Below, piece by piece: positions 26,236 to 33,270 of a stretch of 50,806 nt of DNA. Within the stretch, counting starts at the first letter, position 1. Every line of letters starts with the position of its first letter. The stretch comes from Pseudomonadota bacterium. Its GTDB lineage: Bacteria; Myxococcota_A; UBA796; GCA-2862545. The DNA lies in assembly GCA_947505245.1 (NCBI GenBank), contig CANNIZ010000029.1:1-50806 (forward strand). Direction: 5' to 3'. The notes under the pieces are model-generated. The model ran no database searches. It had not been told where the DNA came from and saw only the letters and a program-made list of their open reading frames with translations. The position numbers were made by a program, and so were the translations under genes.

Positions 26236-26455
26236 GTTGCAAGGAGTGGCGACCATGCTCAGGCCCGACGATGGTCGTCAAGAGCGGCCGATCTGCACCT
26301 GGCTCGACCGCAGCTCGCTCCGCGAGAACGTGCCCCCGAGGCAACGCCTGCTTCAGTGAAGCGTGGTAGCGCTCCAAGACGTGGTCAAGCAGTTCGGCGA
26401 GCGGCGCTCCACTCTCGGGTGGGCCTGAGTTCGTACCAAGGGACGATGTCATCAT
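26228..26455 (-). pseudogene. Short RIC/hemerythrin-like remnant or small protein
   Basis: A 75-residue frame contains APLAELLDHVLERYHASL, which lines up with APLNELIDHLQVQYHAPM of the neighbouring RIC protein: the first hemerythrin helix with its His residues. The remaining helices and the Cys-pair domain are absent, and the frame ends inside the operator before RIC. It has no clear ribosome site. It is probably the fragment left by a tandem duplication. A functional mini-protein cannot be excluded. Confidence 0.5.
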
Positions 26456-26456
26456 A

Positions 26457-26482
26457 TTCAACAGACTACTAAATCTATTGAT
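26457..26482. promoter_or_regulatory. Degenerate copy of the RIC-type operator
   Basis: The right half ATCTATTGAT is identical to the right half of the palindrome at 26210-26235. The left half TTCAACAGAC matches its inverted form at seven of ten positions, and the total length is again 26 bp. It lies between the TlpA-like gene and the RIC remnant, so it may be the relic of the operator that once controlled a duplicated ric gene. Confidence 0.45.
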
Positions 26483-26977
26483 TTACTTCAACGGAGAGTC
26501 GACGGATTGCCGGGGTTTGTCATCTACGATCAGCGCGCGAACCTCGCCCTCGAGCGCCGCGACGTCGTCCACGTTCATCTCACCAGCGACCACGCGGCGA
26601 ACGACGCCGTCAGAGCCGACAAGGAGCGTACTTGGCATCGCTTCGGGATTGATCTGCGCGGCGAACGACTCGCCGTCGAACAGCACGCGGGCGTGGAGAT
26701 CGAGGCGCTTCGCGAGGGCGACCGCGCGAGGACGGGACGTATCCACCGACACCAGCACGACCTCCGCGTCCGTCCCGAGGCGCGTGGCAAGGGCGTCGAA
26801 CAGTGGCAGTTCTGCGCGGCAAGGGCCACACCAGGAAGCCCACAGGTTCACGACGCGGACGGGTCCCGGCGCGAGCACTGCTGCCACGCCCTGATCGTTC
26901 GTGAGTAGGGTCAGCGGGAGAGGTACACCGACGTCCGCCGCCCAGGTCACCGCGAGCATGAGCAGCGCGGCGATCAC
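26483..26977 (-). CDS. TlpA-like exported thioredoxin
   Basis: The 164-residue protein opens with a signal peptide (MIAALLMLAVTWAA). Its thioredoxin domain carries WCGPC at 49-53 (NLWASWCGPCRAELPLF). The cis-Pro region is AMPSTLLVGSDG. It lacks other domains, so it is a periplasmic thiol-disulfide reductase or a redox partner of haem or copper assembly. The GTG start lies four bases after the stop of the Rrf2 gene, so the two should be co-expressed. Pairing with a redox-sensing regulator suggests it is induced by thiol or nitrosative stress. Confidence 0.88.
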   Translation of the reverse strand: MIAALLMLAVTWAADVGVPLPLTLLTNDQGVAAVLAPGPVRVVNLWASWCGPCRAELPLFDALATRLGTDAEVVLVSVDTSRPRAVALAKRLDLHARVLFDGESFAAQINPEAMPSTLLVGSDGVVRRVVAGEMNVDDVAALEGEVRALIVDDKPRQSVDSPLK

Positions 26978-26981
26978 TGCA

Positions 26982-27425
26982 TCATTCCGGTGCAGGTCGT
27001 CCGGCGATATCCCGCCGAAGCAAGCGCAGGTCCGCGTCCGCGAGCGTCGTCTTCCGCGCCCATTCCTGAAAGCCGTCCTTCAGCTTGCCATACGTGCCGT
27101 GCAGCGCGCAGGGCCGTTCCGCGTTGCATCGCTCCCAGCCAAACGCGCAGCGATGGTCGGCGACGACGTCGAATTCGGTCGCACGCAGGATGTCCGCGTA
27201 CGTGATCTTCTTGGCGGGTCGACTCAACGAAAATCCGCCGTGGTGGCCATTTTGCGAGTCGAGCAACCCCTCGAGCACCAGCTTGCGAAGCACCTTGGAA
27301 AGGTATGGAAGCGGGATGCTCGTAAGCTCGGCGAGGTCCTTCGCGCGGAGCGCTTCGCCCGGGCCCAAGGCAGCAAGGCACGCCATTGCTCGGAGGGCGT
27401 ACTCGGACGTTTGTGGTAGCAGCAT
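26982..27425 (-). CDS. Rrf2-family iron-sulfur-type transcriptional regulator
   Basis: This 147-residue protein has the Rrf2 winged helix: MLLPQTSEYALRAMACLA, the recognition helix IPLPYLSKVLRKLV, and the wing GHHGGFSLSRPAKKI. Three Cys follow at 93, 100 and 106 (CAFGWERC then NAERPC), the spacing used for [Fe-S] binding in NsrR and IscR relatives. With RIC and a thioredoxin downstream, an NsrR-like NO sensor is the best guess, but it could respond to redox or iron. I start at the ATG giving the family's usual N-terminus; 15 extra codons are open upstream. Confidence 0.88.
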   Translation of the reverse strand: MLLPQTSEYALRAMACLAALGPGEALRAKDLAELTSIPLPYLSKVLRKLVLEGLLDSQNGHHGGFSLSRPAKKITYADILRATEFDVVADHRCAFGWERCNAERPCALHGTYGKLKDGFQEWARKTTLADADLRLLRRDIAGRPAPE

Positions 27426-27484
27426 CGGGGTCACGCAGGGGGGATAGCGTGTTGGGTACAGGTGATGCAACGGCCCAGATCTGC

Positions 27485-27510
27485 ATCAATAGACTTTTAT
27501 ATTCGCTGAA
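27485..27510. promoter_or_regulatory. Half-conserved RIC-type operator in the Rrf2/LuxR divergent region
   Basis: ATCAATAGAC matches the conserved half-site of the operator before RIC; the opposite half (ATTCGCTGAA) keeps only its outer TGA. It lies 60 bp upstream of the Rrf2 start and 57 bp upstream of the LuxR start, just before a TAGAAT sequence (27518-27523) that could be a -10 box for the LuxR gene. It may allow autoregulation and control of both directions. The rest of the 141-bp region shows nothing clear. Confidence 0.4.
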
Positions 27511-27566
27511 ATCGTTGTAGAATCGGTTACGTTAGGCGTCAACGTCGTGTGTTTGGAGGACGTCAA

Positions 27567-28067
27567 ATGTCCGCTCTGCCGTTGGTAATGTGTGATGAAG
27601 CCGGTCAAATCACCGAGCTGAACCGCCCAGCGACCGAGATCCTCGGCGAGGTTCGCAGCCGCCGGTGCTGCGATCTGGTGCGCGCCCGCGATGCGAGCGG
27701 CAATCCCGTTTGTACGGTCTCGTGCGCTGGAGCATTGTTGGGCGCCGCAGACGGGCTCGCCCGCGATCGCTTCGCCACCGTCCGCGACCGCCCGTGGCGA
27801 CTCATTTGTACGCCAATGGGCACGAGCGTGGTCGTGCAGCTGCTTCCCGAGTCGCGCCCTTCGGCCGTGGCGAACACGTTGACGCCGCGCGAACGTCAGG
27901 TTCTCGAGCTCGTGGCGCTCGGCTGCAACAGCACAGAGATCGCGCGGCGCCTTGGCATTCGGCCCGCTACCGTGCGCACCCACGTTGAACACGCCCGCAG
28001 CAAGCTTGGCGCCCGCACGCGGGCCGAAGCGGTCGCGCGGATCGGCGAGATGCTGCAGGCAAAATAG
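27567..28067 (+). CDS. LuxR-family regulator with Cys-rich PAS-like sensor, paralogue 1
   Basis: The protein has 166 residues. The N-terminal half looks like a small PAS-type domain (MCDEAGQITELNRPATEILG) and holds Cys34-Cys35, Cys49, Cys53 and Cys81. The C-terminal half is a LuxR helix-turn-helix (LTPRERQVLELVALGCNSTE, RLGIRPATVRTHVEHARSKL). It has no receiver Asp, so the cysteines are the likely input, binding an iron-sulfur cluster or zinc, or reacting with thiol oxidants or NO. GGAGGA precedes the ATG. A close paralogue with the same cysteines follows 103 bp downstream. Confidence 0.82.
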   Translation: MSALPLVMCDEAGQITELNRPATEILGEVRSRRCCDLVRARDASGNPVCTVSCAGALLGAADGLARDRFATVRDRPWRLICTPMGTSVVVQLLPESRPSAVANTLTPRERQVLELVALGCNSTEIARRLGIRPATVRTHVEHARSKLGARTRAEAVARIGEMLQAK

Positions 28068-28115
28068 CCTTCGCGAGTGTCGAAGCTCGCGGACCCCCTG
28101 CCACAAGGTATGGCA

Positions 28116-28156
28116 CGTGCTCCGAACATCCGTCATTCGCATTACGATGGAGCACG
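28116..28156. promoter_or_regulatory. Inverted repeat between the two LuxR paralogues
   Basis: CGTGCTCC (28116-28123) and GGAGCACG (28149-28156) are perfect inverted 8-bp arms 25 bp apart, ending 14 bp before the start of the second LuxR gene. They could be a control site or a weak hairpin that affects translation. Arms this short may also occur by chance. Confidence 0.25.
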
Positions 28157-28170
28157 GACAGGGAGTTCCA

Positions 28171-28668
28171 ATGCCTACACAACCCATGCTCCTCACGGTA
28201 GACGCCTCGGGTGAGGTCGTGGCGGCGAACGAAGCGGCCTCAGAGTTGCTTGGCGCCTTCGCGGGTCGTCATTGTTGCGACGTGGTGCGCGGGAGCGATG
28301 ACCGCGGCGCCGCCGTCTGCACCGCGACCTGCCCACAGCGCCTCATGGCGGGCGCCCGGGCGCGTGATCACGTGGTGAACGTCCGCGACGGTCACTGGCG
28401 CTTTGTGTGTACGCCGATGGGACGATCGGTCGTGGTTCAGGGCTTCCCGGAGGCTCGCGCCACGACGATGCGAAACCTGCTCACACCGCGCGAGCAGGAG
28501 GTGCTCGGGCTCGTTGCCGAGGGACTCAATAGCGCCGCAATCGGACAGCGCCTCGGCATCAGCGCGGCGACCGTGCGCACCCACGTGGAGCACGCACGCG
28601 AGAAGCTCGGTGCGCGCACCCGAGCAGAGGCGGTCGCCCGCCTCGCCGAGATGCCGCAAAAGTTCTGA
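28171..28668 (+). CDS. LuxR-family regulator with Cys-rich PAS-like sensor, paralogue 2
   Basis: The protein has 165 residues and the same plan as its neighbour: PAS-like start (LLTVDASGEVVAANEAASEL), then Cys35-Cys36, Cys50, Cys54 and Cys80, then a LuxR HTH (LTPREQEVLGLVAEGLNSAA, RLGISAATVRTHVEHAREKL). The shared pattern is CC-x13-C-x3-C plus C in the FVCTPMG strand. CxxxCP-type PAS domains are known, but this tandem arrangement is not one I can name. GGGAG lies five bases before the ATG. The two HTH domains are nearly alike, so they may bind the same sites or form mixed dimers. Confidence 0.82.
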   Translation: MPTQPMLLTVDASGEVVAANEAASELLGAFAGRHCCDVVRGSDDRGAAVCTATCPQRLMAGARARDHVVNVRDGHWRFVCTPMGRSVVVQGFPEARATTMRNLLTPREQEVLGLVAEGLNSAAIGQRLGISAATVRTHVEHAREKLGARTRAEAVARLAEMPQKF

Positions 28669-28737
28669 TGCCGCAGTTGGACGCGCCCCCGGGCGGCGCG
28701 ATGCGGTCGCGGCTAATGGTTCTTCCCAGGGGGTCGA

Positions 28738-29475
28738 TTGGGCGTCCGGGACTTGGTGCCACGCGAACACGCCCTGTGGGGCTGGATCGGGCTCCCGCTG
28801 TTCGCGGTGCTGCTGGCGGTGCCTTCCCGCACTACCGCGCTCGTCGCCCTCTGCACCGTGGCGGGCTTCGGCGCCTGGAACGCAGTCGGCAGGTGGCTGC
28901 GCGGCAGTGAGGGCGCGGTCGGCGCAGCGCTCGCGGCATCGCTCGGCGCGACGGTGCTCGCTGTCCCCGCCGTTCTGCTCGCTCCCCTCCCCGTCGTGCT
29001 GGGAGGCGCGCTGGTCATCGCGGGCGGCGTCGCCGCCGCTGTAGCCGCCGCAACTCGCGGAAAGGTCCACCAGGAGCCCACGGCCGAGGCGGTTGGCATC
29101 GCTTTCCTTTGCGGATTCGCCTGGCTCATCGGGGTCGGCGGCGGCGGAGATGCTCGCCATCTGGCGGTGATCCTCGCGGTGGTGCTCACCTGGCAGCTGC
29201 TCGGCCTTTGGTGGATCAACCGCAGCCTCGCGCCGTTCCTGCCGAACCGCGTGTTGTGGGCGCGCGGACCGGTGATCGCCGCGATCGCCGTGGCAGGCAC
29301 GGCGATCACCGCGGTCGCGTTCGGGTACCCGCTCGTTGGATTGCTCCCGCTCGCGTACTTCGGTCGCGTCGCGTCGACCGGCGTCGTGCAGGGTGTGCGC
29401 GACGCCCGTCGCCTCGGCATGTCCGAGCTCGCGTGGGGCCTCGCGCTCGCCACCGTCGCGGTTCAACTTCGCTGA
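28738..29475 (+). CDS. YwiC-like integral membrane protein
   Basis: The 245-residue protein has about seven hydrophobic segments. The N-terminal VPREHALWGWIGLPLFAVLL matches the PxEHGAW opening of the YwiC family. A polar stretch with RGKVHQEPTAEAVG lies between helices. The function of the family is unknown; from memory, the Bacillus gene lies near fnr and nitrate-respiration genes, which would fit the stress module here. The start is a TTG after GGGGG; a GTG at VPREH is an alternative. It follows the LuxR pair on the same strand by 69 bp. Confidence 0.68.
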   Translation: MGVRDLVPREHALWGWIGLPLFAVLLAVPSRTTALVALCTVAGFGAWNAVGRWLRGSEGAVGAALAASLGATVLAVPAVLLAPLPVVLGGALVIAGGVAAAVAAATRGKVHQEPTAEAVGIAFLCGFAWLIGVGGGGDARHLAVILAVVLTWQLLGLWWINRSLAPFLPNRVLWARGPVIAAIAVAGTAITAVAFGYPLVGLLPLAYFGRVASTGVVQGVRDARRLGMSELAWGLALATVAVQLR

Positions 29476-29497
29476 CTTCTGCCTCCCTGGAGTTCCC

Positions 29498-30853
29498 ATG
29501 TCGCCCTGGCCGTACCGCACGATCATCGAGCCTTTCCGCATCAAAGCCGTCGAGGAGATCCCGTTCCTCACGGAAGACGCCCGTCGCGCCGCTCTCGATC
29601 GCGCCGGCCACAACCTGTTCAAGCTGTTCGCCGAAGAGGTCACCATCGACCTGCTCACCGACTCGGGCACCGGCGCGATGAGCGCCGATCAATGGGCCGC
29701 GCTCATGCTCGGCGACGAGAGCTACGCCGGCAGCCGCTCGTTCCGCCGGTTCGAGGCTGTCGTGCACCGCCTCACCGGCGTCAAGCACGTGTTCCCCGTC
29801 CATCAGGGGCGGGCCGCTGAGCGCATCCTCGCGCGCACCGTGCTCGGACCCGGCAAGGTCGTGCTGAACAACACGCACTTCGACACCACGCGCGCAAACG
29901 TCGAGCAGTCCGGCGCCCTCGCGATCGACCTGCCCGTGGCCTCCGCCCGCGACCCCGAAGACACCTCGCCGTTCAAAGGCGACATGGACCTCGACGCGCT
30001 CGATCGCGCGTTCGAAGAGTACGGTGATCGTGTAGCGCTCGTGATGATCACGATGACGAACAACGCCGCGGGTGGGCAGCCCGTGAGCATGGCGAACCTC
30101 GCCGCCGTGAGCGACCGCTGCCACCAGCGCGGTGTGCCGATGTTCCTGGACGCTGCGCGGTTCGCCGAGAACGCGTGGTTCATCCACGCCCGTGAGCCGG
30201 GTTTCGACTCGTGGTCGCTGCCCGACATCGCGCGCCGAATGTTCGACATGGCCGACGGGTTCACGATGTCCGCGAAGAAAGACGGCATCGTGCACATCGG
30301 CGGCATCCTCGCCACGCGCGACCCGGTGTGGGCCGACAAGTTCCGCAACGAGCTCATCCTCGGCGAGGGCTTCCCGACCTACGGCGGGCTCGCCGGACGC
30401 GATCTCGAAGCGATGGCCGTGGGGCTCGAGGAGGCCCTCGACGAGGGCTACCTTCGCTACCGTGCGCGCAGCATCGCGTATTTCGCCGAAGGCATCGAGA
30501 AGGCCGGCATCCCCGTCGTCCACCCGCCCGGCGGCCACGCCGTCTACCTCGACGCGGGGCGGTTCCTCTCGCACATCCCCAAGTCCGCGTTGCCCGGCCA
30601 GGCGCTCGCGTGCGCGCTGTACCTCGAGGGCGGCATCCGCGGTGTCGAGGTCGGCTCGTTCATGTTCCCCGGCGCCCGGCTCGAGCTCGTGCGGCTGGCA
30701 GTGCCGCGCCGAACGTACACGCAGGCCCACATCGACTACACGATCGAGGTCGCTGAGCGCGTCGTCGCGCGCGCGAAGGACCTGCGCGGCTACCGCATCG
30801 TCAAGGAGCCGCCGTTCTTGCGGCACTTCTCGGCGGAGCTCGCGCCGCTGTAG
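29498..30853 (+). CDS. tnaA: Tryptophanase
   Basis: The 451-residue PLP enzyme belongs to the tryptophanase/tyrosine phenol-lyase group. Lys261 in MSAKKD forms the Schiff base, and DAARFAENAWFI and FPTYGGLAGRDLEAMAVGL are hallmarks. Three positions that separate the two activities all match tryptophanase: Asp129 (HFDTTR; Thr in TPL), Val385 (GVEVGSF; Arg in TPL) and His443 (LRHFSAEL; Phe in TPL). It should convert tryptophan to indole, pyruvate and ammonia. CTGGAG precedes the ATG. No tnaC-like leader or permease is seen. A REPIN-like element follows its stop directly. Confidence 0.85.
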   Translation: MSPWPYRTIIEPFRIKAVEEIPFLTEDARRAALDRAGHNLFKLFAEEVTIDLLTDSGTGAMSADQWAALMLGDESYAGSRSFRRFEAVVHRLTGVKHVFPVHQGRAAERILARTVLGPGKVVLNNTHFDTTRANVEQSGALAIDLPVASARDPEDTSPFKGDMDLDALDRAFEEYGDRVALVMITMTNNAAGGQPVSMANLAAVSDRCHQRGVPMFLDAARFAENAWFIHAREPGFDSWSLPDIARRMFDMADGFTMSAKKDGIVHIGGILATRDPVWADKFRNELILGEGFPTYGGLAGRDLEAMAVGLEEALDEGYLRYRARSIAYFAEGIEKAGIPVVHPPGGHAVYLDAGRFLSHIPKSALPGQALACALYLEGGIRGVEVGSFMFPGARLELVRLAVPRRTYTQAHIDYTIEVAERVVARAKDLRGYRIVKEPPFLRHFSAELAPL

Positions 30854-30996
30854 AGGGGTCAGGAATTGATGATTGCTCATTTCTGCCGGCGTTCAAGCTT
30901 GATCGGGACCCGTAGAGAGGCCCTGAGTGTGCACGCAAGAAGTGACGTCGCGCGGTCACTGAACGGTTAATCAGCAATCGTCAATTCCTGACCCCT
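30854..30996. repeat. REPIN-like inverted repeat, copy 2 (long loop)
   Basis: Arms at 30854-30881 and 30969-30996 are the same 28-bp sequence as in the copy at 25469-25537; the right arms are identical and the left arms differ at one base. The 87-bp loop is unrelated to the 13-bp loop of the first copy. The element starts on the base after the tryptophanase stop. Two copies 5.3 kb apart with different interiors show a family defined by its ends, as in REP doublets moved by RAYT transposases. Confidence 0.75.
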
Positions 30997-31021
30997 GCTC
31001 TAGCCGCGGAGCTGCCCCGCC

Positions 31022-32029
31022 ATGTCGGACACCCCCCTTCGAACTGCGCTGGCCGACCTCGGCGTCCGCGACCCGGACGCCACCGAGATCCTCGCGCGCG
31101 GCCGCGACGTCCCCGCCGCTCAGTTCACTGTGCTCGGCGTGGTGTTCGCGACCGCCCTTGCGATGCTGATCGGAGGCCGGGTGCTGAGGTACGTCCGAAA
31201 CGACGCGCTCTGTGAGCTGCGGCGCGGGTCCTTGGACCTGATCAGCTGCCAGCCCGGAGCCCAATGGCTCGACGGGCTCGGCGGGCCATTCAAGACCGCC
31301 GAGGACGTCGTGGGGCCGATCAGCCACTTTCTGCTGATCCCCGTCTGCGCAATCGCCTTCACGTACCTGTTCTACGTGATCATTCGGCGATTTCCAGAGG
31401 TCGAGAGACGGCTGACGGCGAGCCAGATCATCCAGTCCGTTTCGATCCTCGCGCCCGGGAGCAGCGACCTCAGCGTCCTGCGTTTCTTTGTGCGGGGCGG
31501 GTACCGGCTCAACCCCGAAGCGCCGCTCCTGGTCTCCATGAACGACGTTGGCCGTCGCCTGTCGCTCGCGCTGCTGATCGTTGCGGGTCTGCCCCTTTGT
31601 GCGCTGGTGGGCCTCGATGACCGCGCCTACACCCTCGTGACCGAGGCCGGGGTCGAACGCGTCACCTGGAATCGCCCCGGCGTCGTCCATCGCGACTGGT
31701 CCGAGCTTCGCGCGCTCGACCTCGTGTGCACCGAGGCGGACCACGGCTCGATGTCGGTCGTACTCCTTGGCGATTTCGGCGACCCGGACGCCGTGACGCT
31801 GTGGCGAGGGTGGGGCAAGGCGTGGGCACCCCAATACGCGACGTTCGGTCCCATGCACCACGACGCCCCGGTGACGTCCTTCCTCACGCTCCGCGAGCGA
31901 TTCGCGCCGAACGTGCCGTTGCGCGGTTCCACCGACGAGGTGTGCGACCAGAACCTCGCCGCGGGAGTCGAGCGTGGGGACGAGACCTTTCGCACCCTCG
32001 CGGCGCTGCTGACACCCGGGGGCCCCTGA
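31022..32029 (+). CDS. Membrane protein of unknown function
   Basis: I do not recognise this 335-residue protein. It has three clear hydrophobic helices: about 36-53 (FTVLGVVFATALAMLIGG), about 103-121 (FLLIPVCAIAFTYLFYVII), and about 180-195 (SLALLIVAGLPLCALVG). The C-terminal 140 residues are soluble, with strands and Trp-rich turns (LWRGWGKAWAPQY), and could be exported. The ATG lies nine bases after GGAGC. It follows the REPIN and is convergent with the oxidoreductase gene six bases away. No functional clue comes from its neighbours. Confidence 0.7.
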   Translation: MSDTPLRTALADLGVRDPDATEILARGRDVPAAQFTVLGVVFATALAMLIGGRVLRYVRNDALCELRRGSLDLISCQPGAQWLDGLGGPFKTAEDVVGPISHFLLIPVCAIAFTYLFYVIIRRFPEVERRLTASQIIQSVSILAPGSSDLSVLRFFVRGGYRLNPEAPLLVSMNDVGRRLSLALLIVAGLPLCALVGLDDRAYTLVTEAGVERVTWNRPGVVHRDWSELRALDLVCTEADHGSMSVVLLGDFGDPDAVTLWRGWGKAWAPQYATFGPMHHDAPVTSFLTLRERFAPNVPLRGSTDEVCDQNLAAGVERGDETFRTLAALLTPGGP

Positions 32030-32034
32030 GCCGC

Positions 32035-33270
32035 CTACGCCCGCGTTCGCCGCGACCGGAACAGGTCCCAGCCGCTACCCACCGCGATCTTCGCCGCGGC
32101 GAGCAGCAGGTTCTCGTCGGGCTGCGGCTCATGTCCCGCCGCCATCAACCCGAGCTGGCGCTCGTACCAGCTGACCTCGAGCACGGCCGCGCGGTCGATG
32201 GCCTTGATGCCCGTCCGCCGCGGTGAGACTGGGCTCGTGACGTCCTCGCCGGCCAACAGACGATTCGGGAAGTTCGGGTCGATCGCGAGCGGCCGCGCGA
32301 GGCCGACCAGATCCAACGCCCCGCTCCGGAGCGCCTCCGCCATGCCCTTCGCCGAGCGGAAGCCGCCGGTCACCATGAGCGGCACCTTCGTGCGCGCGCG
32401 CACCCTGTCGGCGAAGTCGAGGAAATACGCCTCGCGCTTTCGCGTGCTGTCCGCGCGGATCCCCGCCATCGCAGGTGCTTCGTAGGTGCCGCCCGAGACC
32501 TCGATGAGGTCGATCGCCAGCCCGTCGAGCCGATCGATCACGTCGAGCGACTCCTCCTCCGTGAACCCGCCGCGCTGGAAGTCTGCCGAGTTGAGCTTGA
32601 TGCCGAGCGGGAAGGCGGGCCCGACGGCGGCGCGCATCGCCTCGTAGACGCGCACCACGAACCGCGCTCGGCGCTCGGCGTCGCCGCCCCACGCGTCCGT
32701 CCGATGGTTCGTGTGCGGCGACAGGAACTGGCTCACCAGGTACCCGTGCGCGCCGTGGATCTGGACGCCCGCGAACCCGGCCTGCTTCGCGAAGCCCGCC
32801 GAGCGGCCGAAGCGCGCGATGAGGTCCTCGATCTCGGGTTCGGTCAGCTCACGCGGCGTCGCGAACACGCTCGCCAACGCGGGCGCGAACGGCACGGGCG
32901 ACGGCGAAACGGACGCCACGTTCAGCCCACGCGGCACCTGCCGTCCCGGATGGTTCAGCTGCATCCACAACGACGTGCTGTTGCGGCTCCCAGCCCTCGC
33001 CCACGCGTCGAGCGCGGCCATGCCGGAGTCGTCCTCGAGCGCGACGTTGCACGGCTCGCCGAGCGCCTTGCGGTCGATCATCACGTTGCCGGTGATGCAC
33101 AGCCCGAGGCCGCCGTCGGCCCACCGGCCGTACAGGGTCGCGAGCCCCGACGTGGCGTGGTTGTCGGGCGTGCCGAGGCGCTCGCTCATCGCTGACTTCG
33201 CGAGACGGTTCTTCAGCACGAGACCACAGGGGAGCGTGAGCGGCTGCGCGAGCAGCTCTGCGTCAGTCAC
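32035..33270 (-). CDS. Old Yellow Enzyme-family NADH:flavin oxidoreductase
   Basis: The 411-residue protein is an FMN TIM-barrel of the OYE group. Landmarks are the opening PLTLPCGLVLKNRLAKSAMS, QLNHPGRQ, GVQIHGAHGYLVSQFLSPHT with the substrate His pair, TDAWGGDAERRARF, VSGGTYE and VTGGFRSAKGMAEAL for phosphate binding. No iron-sulfur or NAD domain is fused, so it resembles single-domain ene-reductases. The GTG start lies within the end of the phosphofructokinase gene (eight-base overlap), which makes an unusual operon pairing. The substrate is unknown. Confidence 0.88.
   Translation of the reverse strand: MTDAELLAQPLTLPCGLVLKNRLAKSAMSERLGTPDNHATSGLATLYGRWADGGLGLCITGNVMIDRKALGEPCNVALEDDSGMAALDAWARAGSRNSTSLWMQLNHPGRQVPRGLNVASVSPSPVPFAPALASVFATPRELTEPEIEDLIARFGRSAGFAKQAGFAGVQIHGAHGYLVSQFLSPHTNHRTDAWGGDAERRARFVVRVYEAMRAAVGPAFPLGIKLNSADFQRGGFTEEESLDVIDRLDGLAIDLIEVSGGTYEAPAMAGIRADSTRKREAYFLDFADRVRARTKVPLMVTGGFRSAKGMAEALRSGALDLVGLARPLAIDPNFPNRLLAGEDVTSPVSPRRTGIKAIDRAAVLEVSWYERQLGLMAAGHEPQPDENLLLAAAKIAVGSGWDLFRSRRTRA

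Noticed and set aside
29498..30853. Annotation as tyrosine phenol-lyase
   Set aside because: The positions that would be Thr, Arg and Phe in TPL are Asp, Val and His, as in tryptophanase.
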